Assembly (NCBI RefSeq): GCF_014529535.1
Contig: NW_023503632.1
Coordinates: forward strand, 1,178,001 to 1,242,000
Direction of reading: 5' to 3'
Length of the DNA: 64,000 nt
Source: Bradysia coprophila
Taxonomy: Eukaryota > Arthropoda > Insecta > Diptera > Sciaridae
Position 1 is the stretch's first letter. Every line of letters begins with the position of its first letter. Shown piece after piece: positions 1 to 9,650 of this stretch. The notes beneath the pieces were generated by a model that saw nothing but the letters and a program-made list of their open reading frames with translations, was not told the origin of the DNA and ran no database searches. Position numbers and translations under genes: made by a program.

Positions 1-214
1 TACATAAACATACCTATACTACAGAAACTATAATGAAAAATGGGAAATATATTTTGACTATCGCATTTTATTCTCGCACTCTTTTACCAGTGATTTTCGG
101 CATAACAACATTATTGCCCACCGTTCAAAATTTATTTTGACTAACAAAATACGATTACGAAATTTCGCTGACATTGAGTTTTGAGACGAGAGTCATTTAA
201 TTTGAAGTGGAAAA

Positions 215-1106
215 ATGTCTGCAAATCGAATTCAGGTAATCTAACGCTTTTCCAATTCAATTACAATCGACATAACATTGTGAATTGTGCACTTTATGGT
301 TTATAAGGCATGGGGCGATGGTGTATCTCACGGATTTGCTGGTCAGCCATCCACTTTCATGTTGAATCCGAGCGGATTAAGTCTATCAGGAATTACATTT
401 GAGATTATAGGTAATGACTTGATTCAAACACGTCCTACATCTGACCAGTCACACATTGCATTACATAAAAAGTAGTTCTTCATTTTCGTGTTGTGAAATT
501 GTCTAATTTAAACGAAATTTTATTTCAAGGACCGACTCGTCCAGAGTTTTTTGTTGATTATCTATCGGGTGGACTGATTGCAGTCAGTTATGTGCCAACA
601 TTTCCAGGTTTGAATTGAAATTTCAATTAACAGCCTCAATTCATTCAAAGAGTTTTTGTTTTAAAGGTTTGTACAAAATTCACATTCGATTCTTTGGCCG
701 AGACGCACCAGGATCTCCATTTCCGGTCGAAGTTCTCGGTGATGCGCAGTCGAAACAGGATATGGTGCGTGACGTAATACAAAATGTTAAAATTTCCGGA
801 TCGGCTGCGACTACTGGTAAACCTTTAATTACCAATCAATTTTTGCTCGATCCACGAAATGCCATCGTCGCTGGCAATTTAAGTGCTCATATGCGAGGGC
901 CTGGTCACATCGAGGTCGATTTTAAAGAGAATTTGGACGGTAAAATTTTTGCATATTAGCTTTGTAGGCCAAGCCAATTAATGGAATGTTTCAAAGGAAC
1001 CATCCATGTGCAATATAAGCCGGAAAACAGTGGTGTGTACAAATTGAATCTTAAGTTTGGTGATGTGCCAGTTCAAGGCAGTCCGTTCACCATTAATGTG
1101 GTTTAA
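215..1106 (+). CDS. Small two-repeat filamin (ABP280-type Ig) protein
   Basis: Five exons (215-235, 308-410, 530-607, 667-939, 997-1106) join in phase to 194 codons. The protein starts MSANRIQ and holds two filamin-type immunoglobulin repeats. Each ends in the family signature: APGSPFPVEV closes repeat 1 and VQGSPFTINV closes repeat 2. Repeat strands such as AVSYVPTFPGLYKIHIRFFG and VQYKPENSGVYKLNLKFG are typical. No actin-binding CH domains are present and the chain stops right after repeat 2. So it is either a stand-alone mini-filamin or the last exons of a longer gene whose 5' part lies left of the window; the ATG in an AAAA context favours stand-alone. Filamin repeats bind membrane receptors and signalling proteins. 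A poly(A) signal AATAAA lies at 1152-1157. Repeat identity is sure; the start is less so. Confidence 0.82.
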
Positions 1107-1466
1107 GCCGTCCCGGCCTTTCAACAACGTGTTGTATTAATTTGAATGGAAAATAAAATATTTTTGTGATTTCTGTGAATGAAACTCAATGGACTTTGTA
1201 CAACGAGGATAAATGGATAGAGATGGATATATGGAAGAATCACATTGGTGGTTATTACGCCCCTGTGGCTCTGCATATAAAGATATTTTTATAAAAACAT
1301 TAAAAGCTTACAACGAAGTCGTTTCAAGTTTTATTACAAATTCAAATTCCAACGGACAACGTTATTTCACCCTTAACTCAATGTTTACATTTAAGGCAGG
1401 CCACTCTTAAATTCCTTTGTTTTTGCATACTGTGACCACAGTTTTTCGTCGGTCATATACACCTGT
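1107..1466. other. Short convergent intergenic gap
   Basis: This stretch holds the 3' UTR and poly(A) signal (1152-1157) of the filamin-repeat gene. It also holds the 3' flank of the opposing SLC6 gene. I see no further gene or repeat. Confidence 0.6.
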
Positions 1467-4400
1467 TCAGTGATTGAAATTCGTCATATTTTTGAATCGG
1501 CACAAATACTCTTTAACTTCGATACAAGGCGTGTAATTAATGTCAACATCATTAATGTACTGGTGATATCGATCCTTGAATTCGGGTTGTTTTGGTCCCC
1601 AACTACTTTCCGGACGGAATATTTGAATGATGTTTGCCTACAAAAAGGGTTTGTCATTTTACGAAAAGTAATTGAAAGGGTTAAAAGTTTGCATGTGCAC
1701 CAATATTTTGATTAATGACACGGGTATCAATGTGAACAATCACTAAATATATTACTTCCGTTTTTTAGACGTGCTTGATACAATTCTCGTCTATTTATGT
1801 GCATGCATACAACCACATTCTAGAATTGATAATTCCAAAATAAATAGAAATTTCGTCAATTTTTGACAGGACGTTATAGTTGGATTTACCGTTATAAACC
1901 TTAAAGCTCTATTAAAATCGGCAGAAGTAATGTTGGGAAATATATTACGTACCGAGGCTAATCAAGAAGTACACGGGAAAACAATGTTCACAAAACGTAA
2001 GCTTCGTAAAGCTTTGTGTTACTCTATAAGCTTTGTACTGAAGTTTTCTTTGTGTGGTAAATTGTATATTATGAGTGGAGCAAGAGCTTGAAAGCCAAAG
2101 CTTAAAGTTTATATTGAACGTTATAACTTGTAACTGTTCCGTTTTCGTCTATTACTCACCTTTAATGTATTCTTGGAACTCCATTTCTGAATCAATACAA
2201 ATAACATCCAAAACGGAAGCTGAACGATTCCACAGAAGAAAATGCACCATCCGATTACTAAATACCAAAAAAGAAAGCTGCAAATAAGTAACGCCCCCAA
2301 AAACTTTCAATTTATGTTTATACCGGTAACGTTTGCTGGATATTTCTGTTCGTTATAAGAAATAGGTTTGAATTGCACGACCTGATAAATCAAGATGATT
2401 AGCATTAGAAGCGGGGATACAATCTTCCACGTCAGACGGTAATATAAACCGGTTTCAACATTTCGCATAAATTTAACATCTAACCACAATCTCTCTACTC
2501 CGTAAATCCATCCAAATGTTATTAGTTCTGGTACAGCAAGGACTAGTGCTACGAACGACACACCATAGAAATCTACCAAATTTAGTATGTGTTGACCGCC
2601 CTGCAATTTTAACTTAGCATAATTGGAAGGATCAACTAGCAGAATTGTTTGATACCAACGGGTGTTAGGTATACCAATCCGCACATAAATTGCACTACTG
2701 CTATCGGTAGAACGATTTGCCAATGCTTAAACTTGGTGAATTTGTCTTGTATAAAATTTACCAGCACCAAAGTCATGCCAACATTGCTGCCTGTATAAAG
2801 CCAATTTATTGGATTAGTATATGAAGAAGAGGTGACAACGTACACCATCAATTATACCCAGGCCTAAGGTAAGTAACATGAAAAAGAATAAAATCGAAAA
2901 GAATTGGGGCCACAGAGTGAATTTCGAAATTGCATTCGGATAGGAAACAAATGCCAATCCAGAGCCGCCTTGAACGGTTGAACGTATATCAGCAGTACCC
3001 GTTTCGTGAGCAAAATTTCCTAGGATTCCGAATATAATAACAGAGCATAGCAGGGACGTTAATGTGTCCAAGGTGGTAACAATGTTAACGCTTCTATGGG
3101 AGGAAAGGAAATTCTAATGTTTGAAAAAACTCAGATAGGAGCTGCGGTAATCGACCAAGAAAACCACTTTTTAGACCATTCCTTTGTAATGGAAGAGGAG
3201 CACCACATACAAAAAAATACCTTTCACGTTCGCAGCTCCACTAGAAATTCTACAGTACACTTCAAGCTGAAGGAATTATAATAAATTAAGAAAATATTGA
3301 AATAATTGTCGAAAAGGTGGCTTTCTTGGCTGATTCCCGCAGCTTCCAGACTTACCTGTTGATGTTGTGAGTGAATTTGTTAAACGACGAGTACATGATT
3401 ATCGTTCCGAGGCATATTGCTAATGAGAAAAACACCTGGATAACAGCTGAGCTCCAGACCTATATCTCAATTCAATAAGTCTTTTTTGCAAGTTTGCTTT
3501 TTCACTACAATGAAATTTACCTGAGGAGTGAAAATGTCTTTCGGAATGAATAAAAATTTAATTCCTTCAATGGCTCCTGGTAGTGTAACGGAGCGAACAA
3601 ATAAGATGATCATAACGACGTACGGGAATATGGCCAAAAAATACGACGCTTTTCCTGATGACCTTATTCCTGGAACGTACAATTTACACGTCGATTTCTA
3701 CACACAATTTTCAAAAATTCCGCCATTTTTTGAAATATGTGGGTTCGAGATATTCCTTACCCCTCCTCTCGTATACGAATCTAGCTTTTCACTGACCTTT
3801 AATAAGTATCAACGAAATGGATACCCAAGCAACTCCCAAATAAAGTGCCAGCTCAATATCCGGATATCCGATACCATCATCGATAGAAGTTTTCTCTTTC
3901 AGCACCGATTTGCTGCGAATAAAATTCCATTGAATCTGGCCGGTGTAGAAAAATGAAAGTGGAAAATTTTACTAAAAATAAAATTCAGCCGAAGATTTGA
4001 ATCGGCTGACATTTGTTGGTGATGCCAAATGGGATAGATCGGATGAGTTAATGCAGTCCCTGCCATATTCGATTTTACAAAAACTCCATGGAAGCGTTGA
4101 CGCAAATGAATCGACTAAATATTTTATTATCAATGCAAGCACGGACGCGTAATACGATATCGCTAAGGCGGTTGCGTACAATTGTCCATAGCCGATTCCT
4201 ATCGATTAAGAACAATTAATGAAAATCGAAATTTGATTCGAAAGTAATTTGGAATCTGTGACGACCTCTCATTGCTGGTGATACATCGTATACGTCAACA
4301 CTATTTCGACCGGAGAATTGACCCAAAATCATTTCCAGGCAATAGATGGGTTTCCCAATGACGAATAAGATAATTATGTCTTGACAAAAAACCATTTTTG

Positions 4401-4842
4401 TCGTCAGCTACACTGATGAATTCACAGCGCAGCGCTGCTTCTAGCACGAACATAGAAAATATTCGGAGGCTGATCACAGTACTGCTATGACTTAAAACGT
4501 ACAATACAAGGAATCCTAAGCGGTAGCTCTTATCACTAAAGCCTCCGAGTTCGACACTTGTAAATTCGTCATTCATGCTAGGAGCAGTGCTGTGTTGAAG
4601 GCAATTTCAAAGAAACTTACAAGGAAATAGAAAAGCGCCTCCGCCATTCTCTAGAACGGTAAATGGAAATCTCCATACATTTCCCAGGCCGACTGACAGA
4701 GAAATGCACGACAGTAAAAATTCAATGTCATTCGCCCAAACATCACGATTCGATGATGGTCCTTTGGTCTTAAAATGTAGATACGTTGCGGAATTGAATG
4801 GAATTTTAATTGAAAGAAAAGTCTACTCACCTCCCCCACCAT
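1467..4842 (-). CDS. SLC6 neurotransmitter:sodium symporter (insect amino-acid type), copy 1
   Basis: Twelve coding exons read on the minus strand: 4831-4842, 4621-4768, 4266-4379, 3973-4198, 3797-3912, 3521-3669, 3356-3459, 2858-3093, 2660-2790, 2324-2600, 2160-2257, 1467-1637. They join to 593 residues. TM1 carries the Na+-site motif [11 protein letters not shown]2 and TM3 carry IPY-like and [15 protein letters not shown] stretches, TM6 has [11 protein letters not shown]8 has GSNVGMT, and TM12 is [18 protein letters not shown]. The tail has the conserved [12 protein letters not shown]. The family imports amino acids or transmitters with Na+ and Cl- across the plasma membrane. A paralogue lies at 55819-58112. 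This copy has two extra introns, before IRSSGK and before SNVGM. The start is the least certain part: only four codons (MVGE) lie in the first exon, and an upstream exon is possible. Substrate cannot be read. Confidence 0.9.
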
Positions 4843-6093
4843 CTCGGAATATATAGCCTCGATAATATGCTCTCTTAATGATTTCAATTAATTGTAATTC
4901 TTTTATCAAAACTGAGATAACGCAACATATAAGATTGGAAGATGCGGGAAGACACTGCTTGATAAAGATTATTCACTTCACGATAGTAACAACAACAGAA
5001 CGACGTCTGTACGGTGTGATATTTCTTAGAAAGTGAAACGCAAAACCTTGTTATTGTACGGGAATTGATATATTTCATTTGTTGGATGCGTATATTGAAT
5101 GTCATGAAAACCTATATAGGTGACTGATTGGCTCTCAGCATTTCCTTTCTTATGGTATATAATTTCAGTTTTCCGCTGATGGTGTACATTACACTTTACG
5201 CGTGCGATGAGTTTAATTTTCTTCAAGAAAAGTGTTGAATAAAATGGCCTGTTATTGTTTCACCTTCTGGTTGACCGACAGTTAGACAGTCTGCCTTCAA
5301 CAGTGCGATAATAAATTGACCTAAAATTCTACTTTTTTTACATTGGATGCTGAGAAAGTAATTTATTACATGGGGTAACAGAATTGTGATAAAATCAAGC
5401 TGACAAATGTGTTTTTCAAGGAGATGTGGGAAAATAGAAAAAGTAGGCAAATATCCCGCTCCTCCCGAGCAAAAAACTTCGGTTTTTACAATAACACATT
5501 GTCGAAAAACAATTACAGAAGAAAGTTACTCAAAAAACACACGTGTGAGTTTACCAGTATGACAAAGCTGTTTCCGAATTATTGAATTACTTAGCAGCAT
5601 CCAATGTATTCTGGTCTATTGCCTGCTTGCATTAAGTTGACTATCAGAAAGGAATTCACGTAAAGTGAACCAAACATTTTTGTTTATGTAATGGATCATT
5701 TTCGCGGGGGCACACTGTTATGTAATGGTCGATTTTCGCGGGAGACAGGCAATAATATCTTTAGCGGGTTAGAGGTTCAAAATTAAATAGGTCCACTGTT
5801 AGTCGAACTATTTACGCATTGACTTTGTCGCAGCTTTTGTTGACGAATAATTTGAAGCTTCGAATGATTAGGATGAACACTATAAGTGTCTTTTGATAAC
5901 ATAAAATTCAGCCGAGTTTTCCTGTTTTTTTTTTCGTGAATCGTAATATCCCCTCTGCGCGTTAAATAAAATATCTCAAGTTCGTTACAAGTGACCGCGT
6001 CTCCATCTAATGTTGAACAGACATTTATCGTGAAATTCACCTATATTTTCTAGAGTGCTAGGTAAACATATTGTTATTTTGATTGGATTACAT
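4843..6093. other. Upstream region of SLC6 copy 1; no gene seen
   Basis: This is AT-rich non-coding sequence between the SLC6 start and the 3' end of the small secreted-peptide gene. It holds the terminal-inverted-repeat element at 5341-5606. Around 5690-5770 there is a short imperfect duplication with the shared phrase TTTTCGCGGG. A reverse poly(A) signal for the secreted-peptide gene is at 6094-6099. Confidence 0.5.
5341..5606. mobile_element. TIR element, CATTGGATGCTG family, copy 1
   Basis: The left end CATTGGATGCTG at 5341 and the right end CAGCATCCAATG ending at 5606 are exact inverted repeats. Both are flanked by TA. The sequence just inside (AGTAATT...) is also inverted. There is no coding capacity. 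Relatives with the same end lie at 31225-31479 and 51741-51960. A TA target duplication suggests a Tc1/mariner-type MITE, but this is inference. Confidence 0.7.
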
Positions 6094-6164
6094 TTTATTT
6101 CTCCAACACGCATATCAAGCACATAATATGTTATCTTCAGCCGCTCTCTGATTTCAGAGCACAA

Positions 6165-6653
6165 TTAAACAGTTGGAGCAACGGTAGTAGTTGTTGTTGT
6201 TGTAGTAGTTGTTGTAGTAGTAGTTGGTAGAAGCGGTAAGCAGACATCGCCTTTGAATAAACGACAATAACCTGGCTTACAATCCCATCCTGGTAGAAGT
6301 AAGGGAGCGTATGGACAGACGCCACCCCATATGCACAACGACTTGCAAAAACTGACAGTCGGTACAAAGACTGCGTTGGGATCAAAGGGTTCAACAAATG
6401 CTAGAAAAAAAATTGAAGAAGAAAAATGTTTAACAAAATCGTCTTCAGTGCAAGAAAATTTGAACAATCGGAGAGATGGAAGGTGTCAAGGTGGCACTGT
6501 CATTATTTGAACATGTCTGGTTTCCCATATATATTTGTGGTTTCCTCTGATCGACAGCGCCACCATGCCACCTCTCGAGTATACTTAACACTTACTAGCT
6601 TCTAAGCTTACAACCGCCAACATCACCAATACCAAGCTAAGTACCAATTTCAT
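6165..6653 (-). CDS. Small secreted Cys-rich peptide with poly-Thr tail
   Basis: Two exons (6596-6653 and 6165-6400) join to 97 residues or so. Exon 1 encodes a clear signal peptide, MKLVLSLVLVMLAVVSLEA, with a phase-1 junction right after it. The mature part has six cysteines in the pattern CxxxC-x5-C ... C-x4-C ... C. It ends in an uninterrupted run of 14 threonines followed by VAPTV. The Thr run is a likely mucin-type O-glycosylation stretch. I do not recognise the family; small secreted gut, saliva or immune peptides of flies look like this. The Thr tract comes from an ACA/ACT/ACC repeat, so its length is likely variable. A TATA box sits upstream at 6747-6754 and a poly(A) signal follows at 6094-6099. 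Confidence 0.75.
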
Positions 6654-6746
6654 TTTGTACAATAAATTTTTAATTTGCTAACTTTTACAACTTTAACTGA
6701 TGGCAGCTATTCAGATTCTGATGAAATACTGCCAAAAATTGTCCTT

Positions 6747-6754
6747 TTTATATA
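6747..6754 (-). promoter_or_regulatory. TATA box of the small secreted-peptide gene
   Basis: On the minus strand the sequence reads TATATAAAAAGG, about 95 bases before the ATG at 6653. This gives a plausible start site near 6720 and a 5' UTR of about 70 bases. Spacing and sequence fit a strong TATA promoter, as is common for abundant secreted peptides. Confidence 0.6.
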
Positions 6755-6759
6755 GGTCT

Positions 6760-7312
6760 CGAACGATAAAGTACATTCCAATGGAGTGTGACTTATACAG
6801 GCGTTTTTGTTACTGTTTTATTTTTGATGACAAATAAAGCTGAACAAATATTGGTGTAGCTATTTTTTAATATACAAATTACATTCAAATAAGCTTGAGA
6901 ACAGACCCGAAAACGTATCAGACTAACAAAAATAAATAGGAAAGTGATTCAACAGAATTTGATATGCAAATCGGCAATGACATTGGTCGTTTAAAGATAG
7001 AAATACACGTGTACCACCGTCAAGGTCAAGAAGACACTAAACCGTCCCGTCGTACGAAGTAGGAATGCCTAACGTTCATAGGATATAGGGAGTATCTCAG
7101 TTAAAGTTAAAGTATTGTAAATGTTACGAATTAAAAAAGGACTCTCAGTCCATTCGGTTCATTAAACTGTTGAAACTATCTTATTCGAAAACGTTCATTG
7201 GACGTGTATTAGATGTCTAAATGTGTACTAGATATCTAAGAAATCACTAGGGATTCAAGAGTCATCTCTAGAGAGCTGAGTAGTCAGGGATCTATAAGTA
7301 AGGAAAGTATAA
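6760..7312. other. Intergenic, nothing recognised
   Basis: AT-rich sequence without a convincing open frame, RNA gene or clear repeat. Confidence 0.4.
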
Positions 7313-7542
7313 GAGGGATTCTTCTGAAAAACAGAAGACCGAAATCGGACGCATTTTTGTAAGAAAAGTTCAAGTTTTCGGTTTTTGTTCACCTCCCACT
7401 AGCCACACAAGCTTCGAAGAGTTTTTTTGAAAGTGGTCTTGGCTTCTGGGGTCGAATACCTTGCTGGGCACATATAAAAAATTCCAATAGAAAATGGGTC
7501 CGAAGTCCGATTTCGGTCTTCTGTTGTTCAGAAGAATCCCTC
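7313..7542. mobile_element. Foldback/TIR element containing the ACCGAAATCGGAC motif
   Basis: GAGGGATTCTTCTGAA at 7313 is mirrored by the complementary GAAGAATCCCTC ending at 7542. The inner part (CAGAAGACCGAAATCGGAC and its complement) continues the inverted repeat for about 38 bases. The same ACCGAAATCGG(A/T)CGCATTTT phrase recurs at 45190-45240 and 61285-61310 next to similar flanks, so this is a dispersed family. There is no coding sequence. Confidence 0.65.
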
Positions 7543-7714
7543 TAATTGTGAAATGAAGATTATTTAAATTGCTAATATATTTTATAATGTTACCAAGATT
7601 AATTGGAAGAAAGTGACCTCAGTAGTTATATTGAAAATTTTCTTTATTAATATATTTCCATTCACGTTAGCAATAATAGGGCTTGGAACGACGTACTAGT
7701 TTACAAGTACCCCA

Positions 7715-8487
7715 CACTAACAAAAAATATTTTTTCACATCACCTGTGACAGATAATCTTTTCAAAAAGATTTTTTTTTATCATTAATTTTTTTTATTTA
7801 ATTTCAATATTTTGCATTTTACAATAAATTTTACAATAGAACACTACAGGATTAAACGACTAAAATCACATAAAAATATCACAATTGTTTTCAATTCCAA
7901 AGGTGTCCCGAATACAGGTGGCGTTTCTTCGTTGAATGGAAATAGAAATTTTTTGTAACAGAAAATCTAGCGACCTTGGTTCGTCGGAATTTCTGGCCAT
8001 AAGATTACCTGCAGATGGTAATGTTACGAAAAGTTAGCTGACACAGGTAATGTTGTAGGAATAAATTATCTGTGACTGGTAACGTGCCCGAAAGCTTCCT
8101 GTAAGTAGGCTATCTGTGAAGCATTACCTGTGACAGATAATGTATCCGTCAAATGTTGGCTGTGGCAGGTAATGTACATTATCTGTGGTGGGTAACCTAC
8201 ATAGCTGTAACTGGTAATGTTCTAGCTTATATTCACAATAAAACTATGAAACGTTACGTACTGAATGGCTCAGTGATAACGCGCTAGGCTCATGATCTGA
8301 GGGTCCCCGGATCGAATCCAGTGCGTACAACTTTTTTTTTATTTGCAAATTAACTGTCGAAGTTAAGCTTTTACATTACCAGTCACAGCTAATTTTTTAA
8401 AAGATTACCTGTCACAGATAATGTTATGAAAATACATTACCTGGGGACGTAGATTACCTGTGACCGCTGTTTATTTTTCTGTCAGTG
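7715..8487. mobile_element. CACTA-like non-autonomous element with subterminal palindromic repeats
   Basis: The left end CACTAACAAAAAATA and the complement of the right end, CACTGACAGAAAAATA, form terminal inverted repeats starting in CACT. Inside are about ten degenerate copies, in both orientations, of a 19-20 bp self-complementary unit close to ATTACCTGTGACAGATAAT. Dense subterminal repeats and a CACT(A/G) end are typical of the CACTA (En/Spm) superfamily. The expected 3-bp target duplication is not exact (CCA versus CAA). A tRNA-like sequence lies inside at 8258-8328. No transposase is present. Confidence 0.5.
8258..8328 (+). ncRNA. tRNA-like sequence (CAU anticodon position), likely pseudogene or SINE head
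   Basis: An A-box-like TGGCTCAGTGAT at 8266 and a B-box GGATCGAATCC at 8309-8319 are spaced as in tRNA genes. A T-run follows at 8332-8340, as for RNA polymerase III termination. The central loop would show CTCATGA, i.e. anticodon CAU (Met). The ends pair only over GTAC/GTAC, and the D, anticodon and T stems have several mismatches, so a working tRNA is unlikely. It sits inside a repetitive element, which fits a tRNA-derived SINE or pseudogene. Confidence 0.5.
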
Positions 8488-9650
8488 CAATACAACTTAT
8501 AATAGACTGGTCTTCGGTCCTCTCGCTCTCAACGTAACATGTTGAAAGAGAAAGAAATATTTTGACAAGTACCCCAAGGCAAGTTATAATTAACTAGTCT
8601 TCGGTTCTCTCGCTCTGATTATAACAGTCTATAGCTGAATACGACTGTTTCGTGAAGTTTTACCCTGAAAACGAAAATAGCGCCGTATAAAGCTAAAGAA
8701 AATTTGCTGACAAGTCAACAAGATCCATTTCCTAGTCCTACATCCTATTCATTCTATAGTCTAGTATAACCTGTAATCGGTAGTTCCTGCTGTTGTTGAC
8801 TTATTGACTTATAATGCATAAGCCCAAACGAGCTGCAATGAGTTAAAAACGATTGTAAAAAAAAATCGAAAGCATAGATGAGGAGATAATACCGTAAGAA
8901 GAGAGAAATCATTCGAAAACTTATCGACATTTTTAACCCCTTTGTGAAGGGGCTGTAGGATCGTCTTGACAAAGCATTAAATTTGACTGCTAGAAACTTT
9001 GCACCCATTGAGCTCCAATACGCTTTTTTTTTAAATCTTCGTAATTTTGGAAATGGAAGCAAACTGTATGTGCAAGTCTTGGAAATGTGTGAGAACTCTA
9101 TGACAATGTAGAGAAAGTGAAAATTGGAAGTGGGTGCGAACTCGATGTAGAGTGTTTTCCGAGAAATTAAAAATTAAAGAGAGCTTTCTGTAATTTTCTA
9201 TTTTTGTGATGGTAAGAGGAAAATTTTATATTTTGAAACAGCTTTCTGCATGGGCGCGAAATTCTGACCCAAGTGTAGGCACGAGATTCCTTGATACATG
9301 TAATTTCTCAGAAATGCAAAAAATAGGTAATTACGTGACTAAACCGCCGTGGCGACGATGATATATTTGTGATTAAGATTCACACGCGTATCAGAACACT
9401 TGTGTCGAGTTTGTATAAGTGAATTCAATTTTTTTTTTTAATATTTCGGAAAATGTAAATTTCGAAATACCAAATATACCAAGTCGTCACGTCAAGCAAT
9501 ATTTAGACGTATTAGACGGTTCAACAATTTCCATGATATCATACTTTTTGATACTGACTTGATGCGTGTTTGTGTCGTCGATATCAAACTGAATACTTTT
9601 GTTAATGAACTATTTTTAACTAGCAATCTAACAGTTCAAAACGTAATATC
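8488..9650. other. Intergenic, with a short direct duplication
   Basis: Around 8500-8545 and 8590-8625 a block with the core TCTTCGGT(C/T)CTCTCGCTCT is directly repeated. The rest, up to the LINE tail, is AT-rich without a supported gene. Confidence 0.4.

Noticed and set aside
8258-8328. Functional tRNA-Met gene
   Set aside because: Boxes A and B are good, but the acceptor, D, anticodon and T stems have too many mismatches; kept only as a tRNA-like sequence.
8754-9062. 102-codon minus-strand frame rich in basic residues
   Set aside because: No family, no splice or promoter support, and it lies among repeats.
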